Origin: an uncultured Eubacteriales bacterium | GTDB lineage: Bacteria > Bacillota_A > Clostridia > Christensenellales > Aristaeellaceae | NCBI GenBank assembly: GCA_902775835.1 | Contig: CACYNZ010000235.1 | Coordinates: 1-5,866 of the forward strand | Length of the DNA: 5,866 nt | Reading direction: 5' to 3' | Shown: positions 5,181 through 5,866 of the stretch, piece after piece | How the letters are laid out: each line of letters opens with the position of its first letter | How positions within the stretch are numbered: position 1 is the first letter of the stretch | Position numbers and translations under genes: made by a program | Notes under the pieces: model-generated | Told to the model about the DNA's origin: nothing | Databases searched by the model: none | The model's input: the letters and a program-made list of their open reading frames with translations, nothing else

Positions 5181-5221
5181 CCATATCCTGAGCTTGTGCA
5201 GCATGTATGAGGAGGAACGAA

Positions 5222-5866
5222 ATGTCGTTTTTTTCAACACGCGGCGGGGCATGTGTCACCGCTTCCCAGGCTATCCTTGAGGGTATTGCCAAGGATGGAG
5301 GCCTGTACGTACCGGCCATGTTTCCGCAGATTGGACAGTCTGATCTGGAGAAGCTCACCTCCATGAACTATCAGGAAAGAGCCAAGAAAATACTTGCGTT
5401 CTTTCTTGAGGACTATACATCGGATGAGATAGCAGAATCCGTGATGAGCGCATATGCGCCGGAAAAGTTTGATCATCCCGATATCGCTCCGATGCATGAA
5501 CTGGACAGCCAGACGCACGTGCTTGAACTGTTTCACGGACCGACCCTGGCGTTCAAGGATATGGCGCTTCAGCTTTTGCCGCACCTGATGATGAAGGCAG
5601 CCGGTAAAGCGGGGGAAAAGCGGGAAATCAGCATTTTGGTGGCAACATCCGGCGACACCGGAAAAGCGGCCCTGGAAGGATTCAGAAATGTGCCCGGAAC
5701 CAGCTGCACGGTATTCTATCCCCGGGACGGGGTCAGTGACGTGCAGAGGCTTCAGATGGTGACCACAAACGGAAACAATACGCATGTGATCGCTGTCCGG
5801 GGCAATTTTGATGATGCACAGCGCGGCGTCAAGGAACTGTTTACGGATCCGGATTTCGCGCAGCGG
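5222..5866 (+). CDS. thrC: Threonine synthase (partial, 3' end outside window)
   Basis: Threonine synthase converts O-phospho-L-homoserine and water to L-threonine and phosphate with pyridoxal phosphate, the last step of threonine synthesis. The first 215 residues are visible. Near the N-terminus is FFSTRGG (3-9), then GIAKDGGLYVP (21-31). The PLP lysine is in HGPTLAFKD (105-113, K112), followed by ATSGDTGKAALEGF (141-154). TVFYPRDGVSDVQRLQM (163-179) is typical of the bacterial ThrC (fold type II) family. The frame is open to the end and lacks a stop, so the gene is cut by the window edge, not broken. Start: AGGAGG (5210-5215) lies six bases before the ATG. It comes 89 bases after the P-loop gene with a hairpin in between. 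No convincing own promoter is seen there, so some read-through or an unrecognised promoter is likely. Confidence 0.95.
   Translation, partial: MSFFSTRGGACVTASQAILEGIAKDGGLYVPAMFPQIGQSDLEKLTSMNYQERAKKILAFFLEDYTSDEIAESVMSAYAPEKFDHPDIAPMHELDSQTHVLELFHGPTLAFKDMALQLLPHLMMKAAGKAGEKREISILVATSGDTGKAALEGFRNVPGTSCTVFYPRDGVSDVQRLQMVTTNGNNTHVIAVRGNFDDAQRGVKELFTDPDFAQR

Noticed and set aside
4659..5252. A minus-strand frame of 197 codons opposite the P-loop gene
   Set aside because: It spans the hairpin and the promoter region and lacks an SD. The plus strand has a Walker A protein with a good SD.
5234..5785. A minus-strand frame of 183 codons opposite thrC
   Set aside because: It is antisense to clear threonine synthase motifs and has no family resemblance.
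1..5866. CRISPR array or a known defence system
   Set aside because: No regularly spaced repeats of 25-40 bases, no cas genes and no restriction, toxin-antitoxin or abortive-infection signature were seen. The barstar-like gene lacks a toxin partner here.

Overview
The window looks like a chromosomal segment of a low-to-mid GC Bacillota (Firmicutes) bacterium. The signs are strong AGGAGG-type ribosome binding sites before nearly every gene, consensus sigma-A promoters, a pyruvate kinase with the Bacillus-type C-terminal extension, and a barstar-family protein. Something near Erysipelotrichia or Clostridia is plausible, but genus and species cannot be read from this sequence.

Left end (1 to about 858, minus strand): a compact operon of three small proteins (104 aa, 79 aa and a partial one), driven by a near-consensus promoter at 717-745 and reading out of the left edge. 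It lies just beyond the 3' end of a tRNA-Val(CAC) gene. Between promoter and tRNA are three TGTGCCCA repeats in direct orientation and the tRNA terminator. This is the layout of an integrative element or prophage inserted at a tRNA 3' end, but no integrase is visible, so the mobile-element call is an inference.

Centre (859-4600, minus strand): the tRNA gene with its own consensus promoter, then a four-gene operon read right to left: pyk (pyruvate kinase), a barstar-like protein, an eight-cysteine zinc-ribbon protein and a Y-family DNA polymerase (dinB). The genes are separated by a few bases or overlap, and the operon ends at a strong hairpin terminator (1022-1074). A glycolytic enzyme, an orphan RNase-inhibitor-like protein and a translesion polymerase therefore appear to share one transcript.

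Right end (4600-5866, plus strand): divergent from pyk, a consensus promoter drives a 136-aa P-loop protein of unknown role. A long hairpin follows, and then the first 215 codons of thrC (threonine synthase), which runs off the window.

The housekeeping calls (pyk, thrC, dinB, tRNA-Val, barstar fold) are firm. I did not find a clear new defence or mobile system. The most open points are the tRNA-adjacent repeat array, the mixed pyk-barstar-zinc ribbon-dinB operon and the loss of the phospho-histidine position in the pyruvate kinase C-terminal domain.
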